Of a stretch of 64,000 nucleotides of DNA, positions 11,189 to 21,159 are shown piece after piece. The notes beneath the pieces are model-generated. The model saw nothing but the letters and a program-made list of their open reading frames with translations, had not been told where the DNA came from and did not search any database. The translations under genes and the position numbers were made by a program. This DNA is from Mantis religiosa (taxonomy: Eukaryota > Arthropoda > Insecta > Mantodea > Mantidae), in NCBI GenBank assembly GCA_030765055.1, contig JAUKNK010000150.1:253001-317000 (forward strand), in the 5' to 3' direction. Every line of letters starts with the position of its first letter. Position 1 is the stretch's first letter.

Positions 11189-12442
11189 ATGGAATCGGCG
11201 TTGGAAATGCTTTTGGCGAAGATGAACGAGTTAACAACAAAAACAGAAGCGGCGAATAACAACCTCACCGCCGAGTTGAAACAAATGAAGACGGCCAACG
11301 ACAACATCATCGCCGAGTTGAAACAAATGAAGACGGCCAACGACAACATCACCGAGAAGATGGAAGAAATGAAGGCCGAATTAACAGCAAAGTCGGAAAC
11401 GGCAAACAACAACTTGGCCACTACAATGACCGCAAATATAGCCAAACTGACCACGGAAATGAAGGTGGCAAACGCGGCTCTCGCCGCCAAATTTGAAGAA
11501 CAGTTGGCCGGCGTGAGGATTAACCTGACGGAGCTGGGCAAGCGGATGGGCCAAGTGGACGAGCGCGTCGAGGACCTGGCGAACCGCTTCAAAGACCTAG
11601 AGGAAAAGCCCGACAATAACACCAACTCCCTGAACGCCATGGTTGAAGACGTCGAAGACCTCGCGAACCGCGTAAACAACCTGGGGGGAAAGGCCGACAG
11701 CAGCGTCAAGTCCCTGAGCGGCATGGTGGCGGACGTCGCCGGCAGGAGATTGAAGGATTTGAAGGCCGACGCACCGGGACGCAACACAGCGGCGCGCGTC
11801 AAACCTACGAAATATGACGGCGCGTCAACATTTGAGGTCTTCCGCCGCCAGTTCGACACAATGGCCAAGCCCAACAGATGGTCACCGGAGGAGGAGGCCA
11901 CACAGTTAATAGCCAGCCTCCAGGGACGGGCCACGGAAGTCCTAAACGCGGTGCAGACGACGGTGGCGCCCAAGGACGTCTGGGAGGCCCTGGAGAACCG
12001 TTTCGGGAACCACCGCTTACCCGCAGTATACCGCAGCCTGCTAAAGGCAAGGTCACAGCAGCCGGGGGAGACGCTGCTGGAGTTCGCCATGGCGATTGAG
12101 CAGCTGGCTAGCAAGGCCTTGGTTGACCTGCCACTGGGGTTCGTATCCCAGGAAGCCGCCTACAACTTTGTCGACGGGGAACGGGACACGGAGATTCGTC
12201 AGCGCCTAATGCTCGGCGAATATAAAACCATCCACGAGGCGCTGACAGCGGCATATAGGATAGAGGCGGCCAAGATAACATCTATCCCAACGTCGAGAAC
12301 GAGGAGTGTCCGCTACACCGGAGACAGAAGGCCAGATGAGGGACGCCGGCGAACACCTAGTGGCCTGTGTTGGGGGTGTGGACAGCCCGGACACCTGCAG
12401 AGAGACTGCCCACACCAGGAAGAGCAGCCGGAAAACGAGTAA
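11189..12442 (+). CDS. gag: Gypsy Gag protein
   Basis: A 417-codon open frame from ATG at 11,189; the frame is open upstream into the LTR, but this ATG is the first after it (MESALEMLLAKMNEL). Residues ~1-190 are Lys/Glu/Asn-rich with repeated ELKQMKTANDN units, a predicted coiled coil. The middle (about residues 205-340) has the retrotransposon Gag capsid-like pattern (YDGASTFEVFRRQFD ... ATQLIASLQGRA). The C-terminus has one CCHC zinc knuckle, CWGCGQPGHLQRDC, for RNA binding. It is the only undamaged frame of the element. Pol lies in the -1 frame and overlaps its end, as in elements that make Gag-Pol by frameshift (inference). Confidence 0.9.
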   Translation: MESALEMLLAKMNELTTKTEAANNNLTAELKQMKTANDNIIAELKQMKTANDNITEKMEEMKAELTAKSETANNNLATTMTANIAKLTTEMKVANAALAAKFEEQLAGVRINLTELGKRMGQVDERVEDLANRFKDLEEKPDNNTNSLNAMVEDVEDLANRVNNLGGKADSSVKSLSGMVADVAGRRLKDLKADAPGRNTAARVKPTKYDGASTFEVFRRQFDTMAKPNRWSPEEEATQLIASLQGRATEVLNAVQTTVAPKDVWEALENRFGNHRLPAVYRSLLKARSQQPGETLLEFAMAIEQLASKALVDLPLGFVSQEAAYNFVDGERDTEIRQRLMLGEYKTIHEALTAAYRIEAAKITSIPTSRTRSVRYTGDRRPDEGRRRTPSGLCWGCGQPGHLQRDCPHQEEQPENE

Positions 12443-13017
12443 GGGCCGTCGTGGAGAGGGGCACGTCGGTGCCATCACCACCATCCCCTCGAGTGACACT
12501 GCGCGCCGTCAGCCGGCGTATGGATGACAGCCTCATCGCGGACGGTTGGGTAAGAGGAAGGCCGTGCCACGTGCTGGTGGACACCGGGGTGGCCGTGACC
12601 ATCATCAGACCTGACGTGGCGAAAGGTTTGCCGACAAGGAAGCCGAGCCGACCATACCAGCTTGTCACGGCATCGGGCGACACCTTGCCTGTTCAGAAGG
12701 AGGTTCTGCTGGAGCTGACCTTGGAACGGAGTGCCGTGCGTCTGTGGGTGTTCGTCGCGAAGGTGGCTGAGAAGGTGATTCTGGGACTGGATTCACTCAG
12801 GAGCCATGAGGTGACGGTCGACGTCGGCAAGAAGGTCCTGCGGCTCAAAGGAGAAGAGGTTATACTCCGTCAACCAGAGGAGCGCCTTGGAATATGCAGG
12901 GTCGTCTTGGACGAAGACGTGGTTGTCACCACGAGGAAGGAGGTGGTGGTGACGGCGCGACTGGAAGGCCAGAGAACCAGGAACATGATGCTGGACCAGA
13001 AGACGCTTGTGCATTGA
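12367..13017 (+). pseudogene. Gypsy aspartic protease segment of Pol
   Basis: Open frame in the -1 frame relative to gag, overlapping its last 76 bp. The active-site triad appears as VLVDTGVAVTII (Asp near 12,580), and the flap-side ILGLDSL follows about 70 residues later, the usual retropepsin arrangement. The frame stops at 13,015, before RT; the 13,063 segment resumes in the same frame. Protease itself looks intact but is separated from the rest of Pol by this stop. Confidence 0.8.
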
Positions 13018-13062
13018 CTATGTGTAGCCAGGACACTGCTGCCGTGCGGAGAGGAGGTTCCA

Positions 13063-14728
13063 GTGAGACTGCTAAATCCAACGGACACCGATCACGACGT
13101 CCAGGCCGGGACGGAGTTGGGAACGTGTGAGCCCGTGGTAAGCGTAACAGCAATTGACAAGACGCAGGAGCCGGTGACGACGCAAAACCTGGGGCCCCGG
13201 CTAGAAGGCTTACTGGAGAGGGCGGCCGACCACCTCACCGCGGAGCAATTTGAGGAAGTTCGACTACTGCTTAGACGATACCAGCGCGTCTTCAGCCAAG
13301 GTTATGTGACTACGGCCGCACGGACAAAGTGCTTCACCACATCGACACCGGGGACACCCGGCCGAATTGGCAACCACCTAGACGCGTTCCGCTGGCGAAG
13401 CAAGGTGCGGTACGAGACATGCTGGAGGACATGAGATCCAGGGGAGTGATTGAAGAGTCTGACAGCTCTTGGTGTTCACCTGTAGTCTTGGTGAAAAAGA
13501 AGAGTGGCGAGCTGCGCTTCTGCGTAGACTACAGAAAGTTGAACGCTGTCACCCGGAAGGACTGTTTCCCCTTACCCCGGATTGACGACACCCTGGACAC
13601 GCTAGCTGGTGCACAGTGGTTCTCGACCCTGGACCTGTAGTTGGGCTACTGGCAGGTAGCTCTAGACCCAAGAGACAAGGAGAAGACCGCATTCTCGACG
13701 GGCCAAGGTCTCTGGCAGTTCAGGGTTTTGCCCTTTGGCCTCTGAAACGCACCAGCTACCTTCCAACGCTTAATGGAGTCAGCGATGAGAGGGCTGACTT
13801 ACGATGCCTGCCTACTATACCTGGACGACATCATCATCGTCGGGAAGACCTTCGAAGTTCACCTCGAGAATCTGAGTAAGGTGCTACAGAGACTGCAGGC
13901 GACCATCTTGAAGCTGAACGCGTAGAAATGCCAGCTCTTCCGCAAGGAAGTGAACTACTTAGGCCACATAGTCTCAGCAACCGGAGTGGCCACAGACCCC
14001 GAGAAGACACAGGCTGTGAGAGATTGGCCTCTCCCAAAGGATAAGAAAGAGTTGCGCAGTTTCCTGGGGCTGTGCAGTTATTACCGCCGCTTCATAAAGG
14101 GGTTCTCCAACATCGCAAAACCCTCACCAGCCTGACGGAGGAACACCGGCCTTATGTGTGGACAGAGGACGCCGAAAACGCTTTCCAGCAACTAAAGGAG
14201 ACCCTGTTCAGTGCTCCAATTTTGGGTTTCCCACAACTGGGTGGCGCCTTTATTGTGGACACCGATGCAAGCGACCATTGCATTGGAGGTGTGCTATCGC
14301 ACATCCAGGACGGCCATGAGCGGGTGATAGCCTACTACAGCAAGACGCTATCCAAGATAGAGAAGAACTACTTCGTCACCCGGCGAGAATTATTGGCGGT
14401 AGTAAGGACCTTAGAGCACTTCCACAAGTACCTGGACGGTCAGCCATTCCACATGAGGACTGACCATTCCGCCCTAACCTGGCTATTGAGCTTTAAGAAC
14501 CTGGAAGGCCAGACAGGACGTTGGGTCCAGAGGCTGCAGGAGTACGACTTCACCTCGGAACATCGTAGAGGGAAGAGCCACGTTAACGCTGACGCCATGT
14601 CCCGAAGACCCTGTCCAGAAGACTGCGGCCACTGCACAAGAGTGGAAGAGAATAAGCGTGCCGCAACAGTCCGAGTAGTTGTGGCAGTGCCTGCGGACGG
14701 CTGGGATAGCGCAGGCCTGAGGAGGTAG
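13063..14728 (+). pseudogene. Gypsy reverse transcriptase and RNase H, broken
   Basis: RT starts with a pre-RT linker (LLLRRYQRVFSQ). After a frame change near 13,310 come VVLVKKKSGELRFCVDYR, FPLPRIDD, FSTLDL (catalytic Asp), a stop at 13,638, LPFGL and another stop, LLYLDDIIIVG (the Y-LDD palm motif), a third stop at 13,923, and NYLGHIVSATGV. A frame change near 14,130 leads to RNase H: FIVDTDASDHCIGG (first Asp), YYSKTLSKIEKNY, LLAVVRTLEHFHKYL, and HRRGKSHVNADAMSR. A stop at 14,726 ends the frame. The changes are single bases in conserved positions, consistent with post-insertion decay. Confidence 0.9.
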
Positions 14729-15953
14729 CTGCTGGCGGACGCAGACTTGGGGCCACTCTTGAGGGAAGTGGAGGCAGGGACGAGACCAACCTGGGAGGAC
14801 ATGGCACCGAGGAGCGCCACCTACAAGTCGTACTGGGCCCAATGGGACTCGCTGAAGACCAGAGAGGGCGTGCTGTTCCGGGTATGGGACTCACCCGATG
14901 GGAAGACGCAGAGAGAACAGTTGGTACTTCCCCGGAGTAAGGTCCCGGAAGTCTTGGAGGAAGTGCACGACGGTACTTCGGGAGGACACATGGGAGCGAA
15001 CCGAACGATTGACAAACTACGGCAGCGCTACTACTGGCTGAGACTCCGAGCAGATGCTGAGAGATGGTGCCGTCAGTGTTACGTGTGCGCGGCGAGTCGT
15101 GGCCCCCAGACTAGGAGCCGGGGTCGCATGCAGCAGTACAACGTCGGAGCGCCATTCGAACGGATCGCCGTTGACATTGCTGGACCGTTTCCAGTTTCCG
15201 ACCAAACCAAGAGGCAAAGACAATCACAGACTGTCTCGTGGAGCAAGTGTTCTGTCGATTTCGGGTGCCGTTAGAGCTACACAGTGACCAGGGTACCAAC
15301 TTTGAGTCCAACCTAATGAAGGAGGCACTACAAAGGCTGGGGGTGAAGAAGACCCGCACGACGTCTCTACATCCCCAGTCGGATGGCATGGTCGAAAGAT
15401 ACATCAAGACCTTAGAAGAACACCTGAGGAAGGTTGCGGCCAGCCATCAGCGAGGCTGGGACGTCACGTCAAGGTGGCACTGTTCTTGCTGGCCTACCGC
15501 TCGTCTACACACGACACAACTGGGATGACGCCAGCCAGCTTAATGTTCGGCCGAGAGTTACGCCTCCCTTGTGACCTGGCTTTTGGAAGCCCTCCGGAGG
15601 CGAAGCAGCCGGTGACCGAGTATGTGGAGAACCTGGTGGAGCACCCCCACGAAATGCACGAGATGGCTCGCCAAAACATCCAGAAGGCGAGCGACCGCAT
15701 GAAGACCAGATATGACAGGCAAGCCAATAGCCAAGGGTTCCAGCAAGGTGACCTGGTCTGGTTGTACCATCCTACCCGGACCAAGGGACGCTGCCCGAAG
15801 CTCCAGCAGCAATGGCAAGGACCGTACCGGGTGGTGAAGAGGATTAACGACGTGGTCTAACGCATCCAGAAGGTTCCCCGAGGGAAGATATTGGTGGTAC
15901 ACCTGGAACGTCTAGCCCGCTACGATGGTGCTGTTCGGGACGACCAGCTTTGA
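14729..15953 (+). pseudogene. Gypsy integrase with internal deletion
   Basis: Starts with the zinc HHCC domain: VHDGTSGGHMGANRT and CRQCYVCAASR. The core first Asp is in IAVDIAGPFP. Directly after, near 15,200, a segment expected between the first and second catalytic residues is missing and the frame changes. It resumes with LELHSDQGTNFES (second Asp) and SDGMVERYIKT (Glu). A further frame change near 15,470 leads to LLAYRSSTHDTTG and the GPY/F module (QQWQGPYRVVKRI), with a stop at 15,858. No chromodomain follows. The core deletion alone would abolish integration. Confidence 0.88.
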
Positions 15954-15964
15954 GGAGGGAGCAG
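15952..15964 (+). promoter_or_regulatory. Polypurine tract
   Basis: GAGGAGGGAGCAG lies directly before the 3' LTR, the site that would prime plus-strand synthesis. Confidence 0.75.
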
Positions 15965-16406
15965 TGTCACCCAATTAGCGGAATTCATGACCGGCGACAG
16001 CTGGAAGTGACCCGAGGCAACCGAGCCACGCCCCCATTAATCTCAGTCATTAACTGAGGGGTGATTAGGGAAATGTCACTTGTCCCTGGACGTTTCTCTC
16101 CCCTTCTCCTGTCCTCTGGAACTTTCGGGTGATTCGCGGAAAACCAGAGACTTCTAGAAAAACAGTGATATTCCTATAAACAGGGCTTCAATGAGTAGTC
16201 AGTCAGTCAGTGCTTGACAAGCTAGCGAACGGACGAGAAGACTGTGTACGTGCATCGGAACGGTAACGGATGAACTGGTGTATTGTAATTGTGTGCATTA
16301 CGTAACTCTGTGTAATTGGCAAGTGTTTAACTGTAAGTCTGTGGAAATAAAGAACATTTTTGAGTGGTGCATTTGGACTTTTCATTTCACGAACCCACAA
16401 AGTCAT
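15965..16406 (+). repeat. Gypsy 3' LTR
   Basis: 442 bp, colinear with the 5' LTR, with TATAAA, CAGT repeats and AATAAA all kept. It ends in TCAT where the 5' copy has TCAC. AATAT follows at 16,407-16,411. Confidence 0.9.
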
Positions 16407-16411
16407 AATAT

Positions 16412-17330
16412 GTTATCTTAGTGGTTAAATATGTGGCAAGTAGTATTAAATACCGATAAAACGGAAACTAAAATATTCTCCTTAAGATCTTGTCAAAATC
16501 CACCCCCACTGAAACTGCAGGGAAAACAACCCATGGAAGCCTCCAGAAACACCAGTCCAATATTTTGGCGTAATGCTTGACACTAAATTAACCTGGAATT
16601 CTCATATATCTTACATTTCCACAATAGCCATTTCTAGAATTAAAAAGCTGTATCCATTGCTGCAGAAGAAATCACAGCTTGGTCTGGAGTACTCAATATT
16701 GATCTACAAATCTCTTATACGCTCCATAGTTCCCTACGCTGCTCCTGTATGGTGTGCAGCCAGCAAAACCCACTTTCATCGACTTCAGGTTATACAAAAC
16801 AAATTTCTCCGCAGTATTACAAAGGCTCGGTGGTTCATTAGAAATGATCAACTCCATCAGGAACTCGGTATTCTAATCATACACCTGTACTTCAAATTGA
16901 TATCAAAGAAAATCTTCGTTAGATTATCTGAAGTACCAGGCGCTGTAAGCCATGGCATTGGACGACGAAACTTCGAAAGGACCAAATTAAAAAGAAAACT
17001 GCCTCAGGACATCCTGCTCACTGATTCAGAAGATAGCGACCTTTCTCACTAACTCAAAGAATATCCTCTATTTTTCTTATAACACCACTGATCATAATCA
17101 AGCATCGCATGTCTAACCTCCTTTTTCAATCGGGATCCATTTTATTTAATGTATTGTATGTGTTAGCTATTCTGTTATATACTTTGTCTTTTATTATCTT
17201 TCATTTAAATGTGTTTTTAATTGCTTTCTGTTTGCTTATATCATAAATTTATCACCTATTGTGTATAATAGAGGACAGTAATTCCTCAGTTGCTAATATG
17301 TATGTAGTACTTACGTAATTTATCAATGAC
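16412..17330 (+). pseudogene. Jockey-like LINE, C-terminal half (after Gypsy)
   Basis: Continuation of the LINE cut at 10,699. It opens with WLNMWQVVLNTDKTETKIF, the segment expected after the RT palm. From 16,573 to 17,052 a 159-codon frame holds LDTKLTWNSHI and LIYKSLIRSIVPYAAPVW, the thumb and post-RT region of Jockey-type elements. A frame change lies near 16,540. The 3' untranslated part runs to about 17,330 without a clear poly(A). Confidence 0.85.
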
Positions 17331-17690
17331 TTATGTAGCAATGCTGCTCATCAACCAAATAAGAAATTTAAAAAGTGCATGCTCCTCAACCGTAGCCTTC
17401 TATCAGTGTTGTGGCACCATTTTCAGGAATTGTCGAAAGGCTACTTTTTCCTCTGCTTTTCACCACTCATTGCGTACAGTAAATTTAGCTCCACAGCTTC
17501 TCACTTCTGTCCTCAACAACAGCTTCATTGAATCATGGATACATGTACTCCAACATCTTGAACAAGCATCTATCTGCTTTGGACTACATTTGGATATATA
17601 AAACGCGTTTGATGCTGTCTGGCATGAGGAACTGTTATTTAAATTAAACCCCTTTTCTAAGTAATACATTATTTCTAACATCCAAATGAA
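17331..17690 (+). pseudogene. Second Jockey-like RT fragment
   Basis: A short RT piece: near 17,570 the sequence reads LHLDI, a stop, then AFDAVWHEELLFKLN, the first catalytic-Asp block of Jockey-like LINEs. It is cut by a SINE-A copy at ~17,698. The upstream 80 codons are open but not clearly alignable. Confidence 0.6.
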
Positions 17691-17697
17691 ATATACC

Positions 17698-17935
17698 ATT
17701 TGATGAAGCCTGCGACTCAAGTACTTACGACAGTAAGTCGCCACAAACGGTATATCTCGGATGCGTGAGCCCTAGTGGTGTTACCGCGAAAATATACGAG
17801 TCGAATGGAGAATTTAATGACAGGACGGCACGTTGACCATGGTAGCTCAGTGGGTTAGAGCGACTGGATGGAAACTAGGAGATCCGTGACTCAAATCCTG
17901 GCCATGGCATTGAATGTTTCAAGCTAACTCTATCC
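17698..17935 (+). repeat. SINE-A copy 2
   Basis: Head GATGAAGCCTGCGACTCAAG, then ACAAACGGTATATCTC, TAGTGGTGTTACCG and GACGGCACGTTGACC, then a tRNA-like core (GGTAGCTCAGTGGGTTAGAG and ACTCAAATCCTGG, A- and B-box like). It ends with GCATTGAATGTTTC and TCTATCCACCAA. The tRNA-like part starts about 140 bp into the element. Confidence 0.75.
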
Positions 17936-18498
17936 ACCAAGTTTGGTATTTAACTAATCTTCCATTTTGAGTTATGCTGCCCCAGGAACAGCATTTACAC
18001 ATAAGGATTCTTAAAAAAACAACAACACGGTTTGAAGTCTGGTAACCTCAAAACGTGTATTTCTGTGAAATCTTCGCATGGAATTTTGGTTTGAAATATA
18101 TTATCTTCTCTAACAACTGTGAGTACGTAATAATAGGAAGTAAACATAGTTTAATTATATTAAATTTGTGCATTTAAGCTAAAAACATTTGTGTGTACTT
18201 ATCCCTGGTTTCGCTAAGTTATATTTCCAGCTTCGTTTGAGAGCACTGATTCGTTACAATGATTTACATTTACTTCCTCTACAATTTTTAGTAAAGATAA
18301 AACTTAGTCGCCTAGCCAAGGCACGACTTTGTGGTCTTGTTAAAATCCGACACCACAGCTTGGAGCTTGCTATTCGAGTCACATGAAAATCCAATATACT
18401 CAACGATAATGAACAAACTCTGCGATGCACAAACAGAAATCATTTAACATGAGGCGAAAAAAAGTCCGATCTTCTACATTCACTTGACATTTGCTACC
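17936..18498. other. No gene recognised
   Basis: No coding or repeat signal that I can support. Confidence 0.45.
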
Positions 18499-18509
18499 TA
18501 TTCTTGCAC

Positions 18510-18756
18510 GGCCGCACCGTGGCTTAGTGGTTAGACCGCTTGACTCTTATCAAAGCGGCCTGAGTTTGATCCCAGGTGACCGCAAAGTGAGATTTGTGAT
18601 GGACAACACGGCGCTTGGGCGGGTTTTCTCCGTGATCTCCGGTTTTTACCGTCATCTCATTCCACCGGTGCTCCAATTTCATTCTATGTATCCTCAGTGT
18701 CACCTCCTGTGTTGCCGCATGTAGTAAAAGCGGGCGTTAAACACTACACTTTCATT
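18510..18756 (+). repeat. SINE-B copy 1 with TSD
   Basis: A tRNA-headed SINE: A box in GTGGCTTAGTGGTTAGACC, B box in GAGTTTGATCCCAGG, then GTGAGATTTGTGATGGAC, GGCGCTTGGGCGGG, CTCATTCCACCGGTGCTCC and a tail GCGGGCGTTAAACAC. Flanks TATTCTTGCAC (18499-18509) and TATTCTTATAC (18757-18767) are an 11 bp TSD with two mismatches. The same element is at 35,393-35,647 in reverse. Confidence 0.85.
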
Positions 18757-18767
18757 TATTCTTATAC

Positions 18768-19438
18768 AAAATACCTCCTAACTAATTATGGAGGAAACAA
18801 CCGAATAGAGAAGGCTATAGGGCAGACAAATCTTTTAAATTACCATGTGACTGCAAGATTACATAAAGAGGAAACAGAGAATGCCTATCCAATTGAGAAA
18901 CGTATACATATTAATACCTTTACATATATGGCTGAAGAATAATTAGGTACCTAACTATCAAACTTTAGAATTATAGTAGCAAGGCTCTTTCTGGGCACTT
19001 TTCTTATTCACATGTTTTAAAGTTCCGAATTCCGCTGAGTGGCTAAATTAACAGCTGGTGGACTGCTCGCGTGTGTTTAACAGCATAAGGTGACCGCACA
19101 TATTTTTAGAACTATGACGTACGGTTACGTCAGTTTAGCTTAATATAATTTGAGGATGGCTACGCAGTGTTCTATCCTCGACGTAATGCCGAGTCAACGC
19201 GGTAACGTTATAGATGACCCACATATTTAAGATCACTGATTCCAAGCATGGGGGTTCAATATGAGTCAGTTCGTTCCAGGAGTAAATCCGAGTTATCGCT
19301 GGTGGATCATCAGGGTCCTCGCCCGCATAAGTTTAGCAGAGCTTAACTCCGAGAGTTAGCCGAGGGTCCGTGGAGTTCCTCAGCCATACATGAAACACCG
19401 CACTTTTAAGGTAAGCACTTAGAAATAAGTAATATGTT
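18768..19438. other. No gene recognised
   Basis: A GC-richer segment at 19,200-19,400 (GAGTTAGCCGAGGGTCCGTG) looks repeat-like but has no second copy in the window. Confidence 0.4.
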
Positions 19439-19441
19439 GTA

Positions 19442-20303
19442 CGAGGGCTGTTGAATAAAGAATGATGACAATTCTTTTTACAACGTACCTTTATTCCTGC
19501 TCATAATTTTGATGGTCCTTATCAAAATAGTCTCCCCTGAATGCGATGCACTTGTCCCAGCGTTTCTGCCAGTATTCAAAGACATGCTGTAAACCATTTT
19601 TTAGAGATTCTTCAAAATCGCCTCCGCAGCCTTCACCACTGCTTCTGATGATGGATAATGCCTCCCACGAAGAGGTTTCTTCAAATTAGAGAACAGGAAA
19701 GGTCACATGGGGCTAAATTCGGACCATAGGGAGGGTGAGGAATGCACTTCACGTTGATTTTTGCAAGACATTCAACAACAACATTGGCAATATGCGGCCG
19801 CGCATTGTTGTAGTGCAGCATCGAGCCTGCTTCACGGATATGTGGCATTTTGCTCCCGATGGACTTGCAATATTTTCAGGATATCCCTGTAGTAATGTCC
19901 AGTTACTGATGTGTGTGCAGGTACAATATGCTAATAAACAATTCCATGAATACCAAATAATGAGATAACCATAACTTTCCCAGAAGAAGCAGCCTCTTTT
20001 ACTTTTTTGTCTGCTGGTGATGAAAGAGATTTCCACACTGAGCTGTGCTGTTAGCTGTCAGGATCAAAATGATGTAGCCAAGTTTCATCAGCAGTGATTA
20101 TGTTTTAAATAAGCTCCAAATCTTCCTCTAACATCAACTTTAACTGCAGGTAACCTCCATTGCAGCGGTAGGCTATACTGAACATGTCTGAGGTTGCTTG
20201 GTTCTCACAGGCGGGAACCAATAGTACGAACGTTGAAACTACTACGGCGTGTTCGTTTCACATTAAGCTAACAGAATATAAAATGTTTGAATTTTAGTCC
20301 TCG
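19442..20303 (-). mobile_element. Mariner-1 deletion derivative
   Basis: An 862 bp minus-strand mariner between TA dinucleotides (19440-19441 and 20304-20305). The 3' terminal repeat side reads CGAGGGCTGTTGAATAAAG; the 5' side has lost most of its terminal repeat. On the minus strand the coding part keeps TADETWLHHFDP, the first catalytic Asp block, but lacks most of the N-terminal DNA-binding region, which is joined straight to the catalytic domain. Several stops are present. It is the same family as 21,160-22,479, in the opposite orientation. Confidence 0.8.
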
Positions 20304-20305
20304 TA

Positions 20306-21157
20306 GTATCACTAGTTTCAGGGCTTCCACTTCAGGCCTAAGGAAATGGTTTGTAACCCATTTTACTGTCAATCAGAATTAGTATCCAGTAAAAGGGATT
20401 AAAATGGACCGTACTAAATTTTATTGCTCCCGTTTCTGGAGTTTTATCCTCTATCTCTTCCCTACTTCCTAGCCACGCCCCTAGTTAACGGGTGGGTTGT
20501 ACACCCCGTTTATCAACAACCAACCCTAACGTCACAATACAAATCAAAGTCATGGGATGGTCCAGAAATGGTTAATCCTCTAGAACGTGATAAGTGCGTC
20601 TCTTAAGGCTTTTCAGTTATGTTTAAGTCATTGAGGTTGTGGATGACTTTAGAGGACATCGTCAGAAATTCACCACATTTCAGACACTGTTAACCATAAG
20701 GGCCCACAACACAGAAACGTATTTTGAGAAAAACACATGTTTGTTAAAATCAAAATTTACATTACGAAGCACTACTTGCGAACGTAGTGTAAAGAGTAAA
20801 TCGTTTTGACAACACTAGATAAAAGGTGAACAGCGCAGATCAAACAAAATGAAACTTGATGCCGTGTGCCCTTATGTATCTGAATAGCAGGAAGAACTGG
20901 AGAGAAAGCTTCTTATGAATGTTTCATTAAATCAAAGAGAGCTGCAGCTGGATGGCCAAAAGGTTGGCAGATGTCAGGAGCATGTATACATACCAAAATC
21001 TCAAAATCGACGATGTTGTGCTTTAGGCCCTCACTTATTTTTAGACCCTAAGCGTCTCATTTCATTTGTCAGGAAAATAACTTTATACGGTGTTTTGAAG
21101 TTTTTAGTACAAATGCTAAGAAATTCCCATAATGGATAATCTAGGCCGAGATTTTAT
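20306..21157. other. No gene recognised
   Basis: Sequence between two mariner copies; short open frames without motifs. Confidence 0.4.
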
Positions 21158-21159
21158 TA

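Larger units (their letters stand above)
10700..16406 (+). mobile_element. Degenerate Gypsy LTR retrotransposon, nested in a LINE
   Basis: A 5.7 kb element with two LTRs (10,700-11,142 and 15,965-16,406), primer-binding site, gag, protease, RT-RNase H, integrase with a GPY/F tail, polypurine tract, and a 5 bp TSD AATAT (10,695-10,699 and 16,407-16,411). By eye the LTRs differ at about 22-24 sites plus one indel, roughly 95% identity, so insertion is moderately old. The pol region has several nonsense changes, at least three frame changes and an integrase deletion; gag is open. No envelope frame follows integrase. It is therefore non-autonomous. Clade within Gypsy is not resolved. Confidence 0.92.

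Noticed and set aside
17838..17910. tRNA gene candidate
   Set aside because: A- and B-box like sequence, but the cloverleaf stems are poor and the same core recurs in at least six SINE-A copies.
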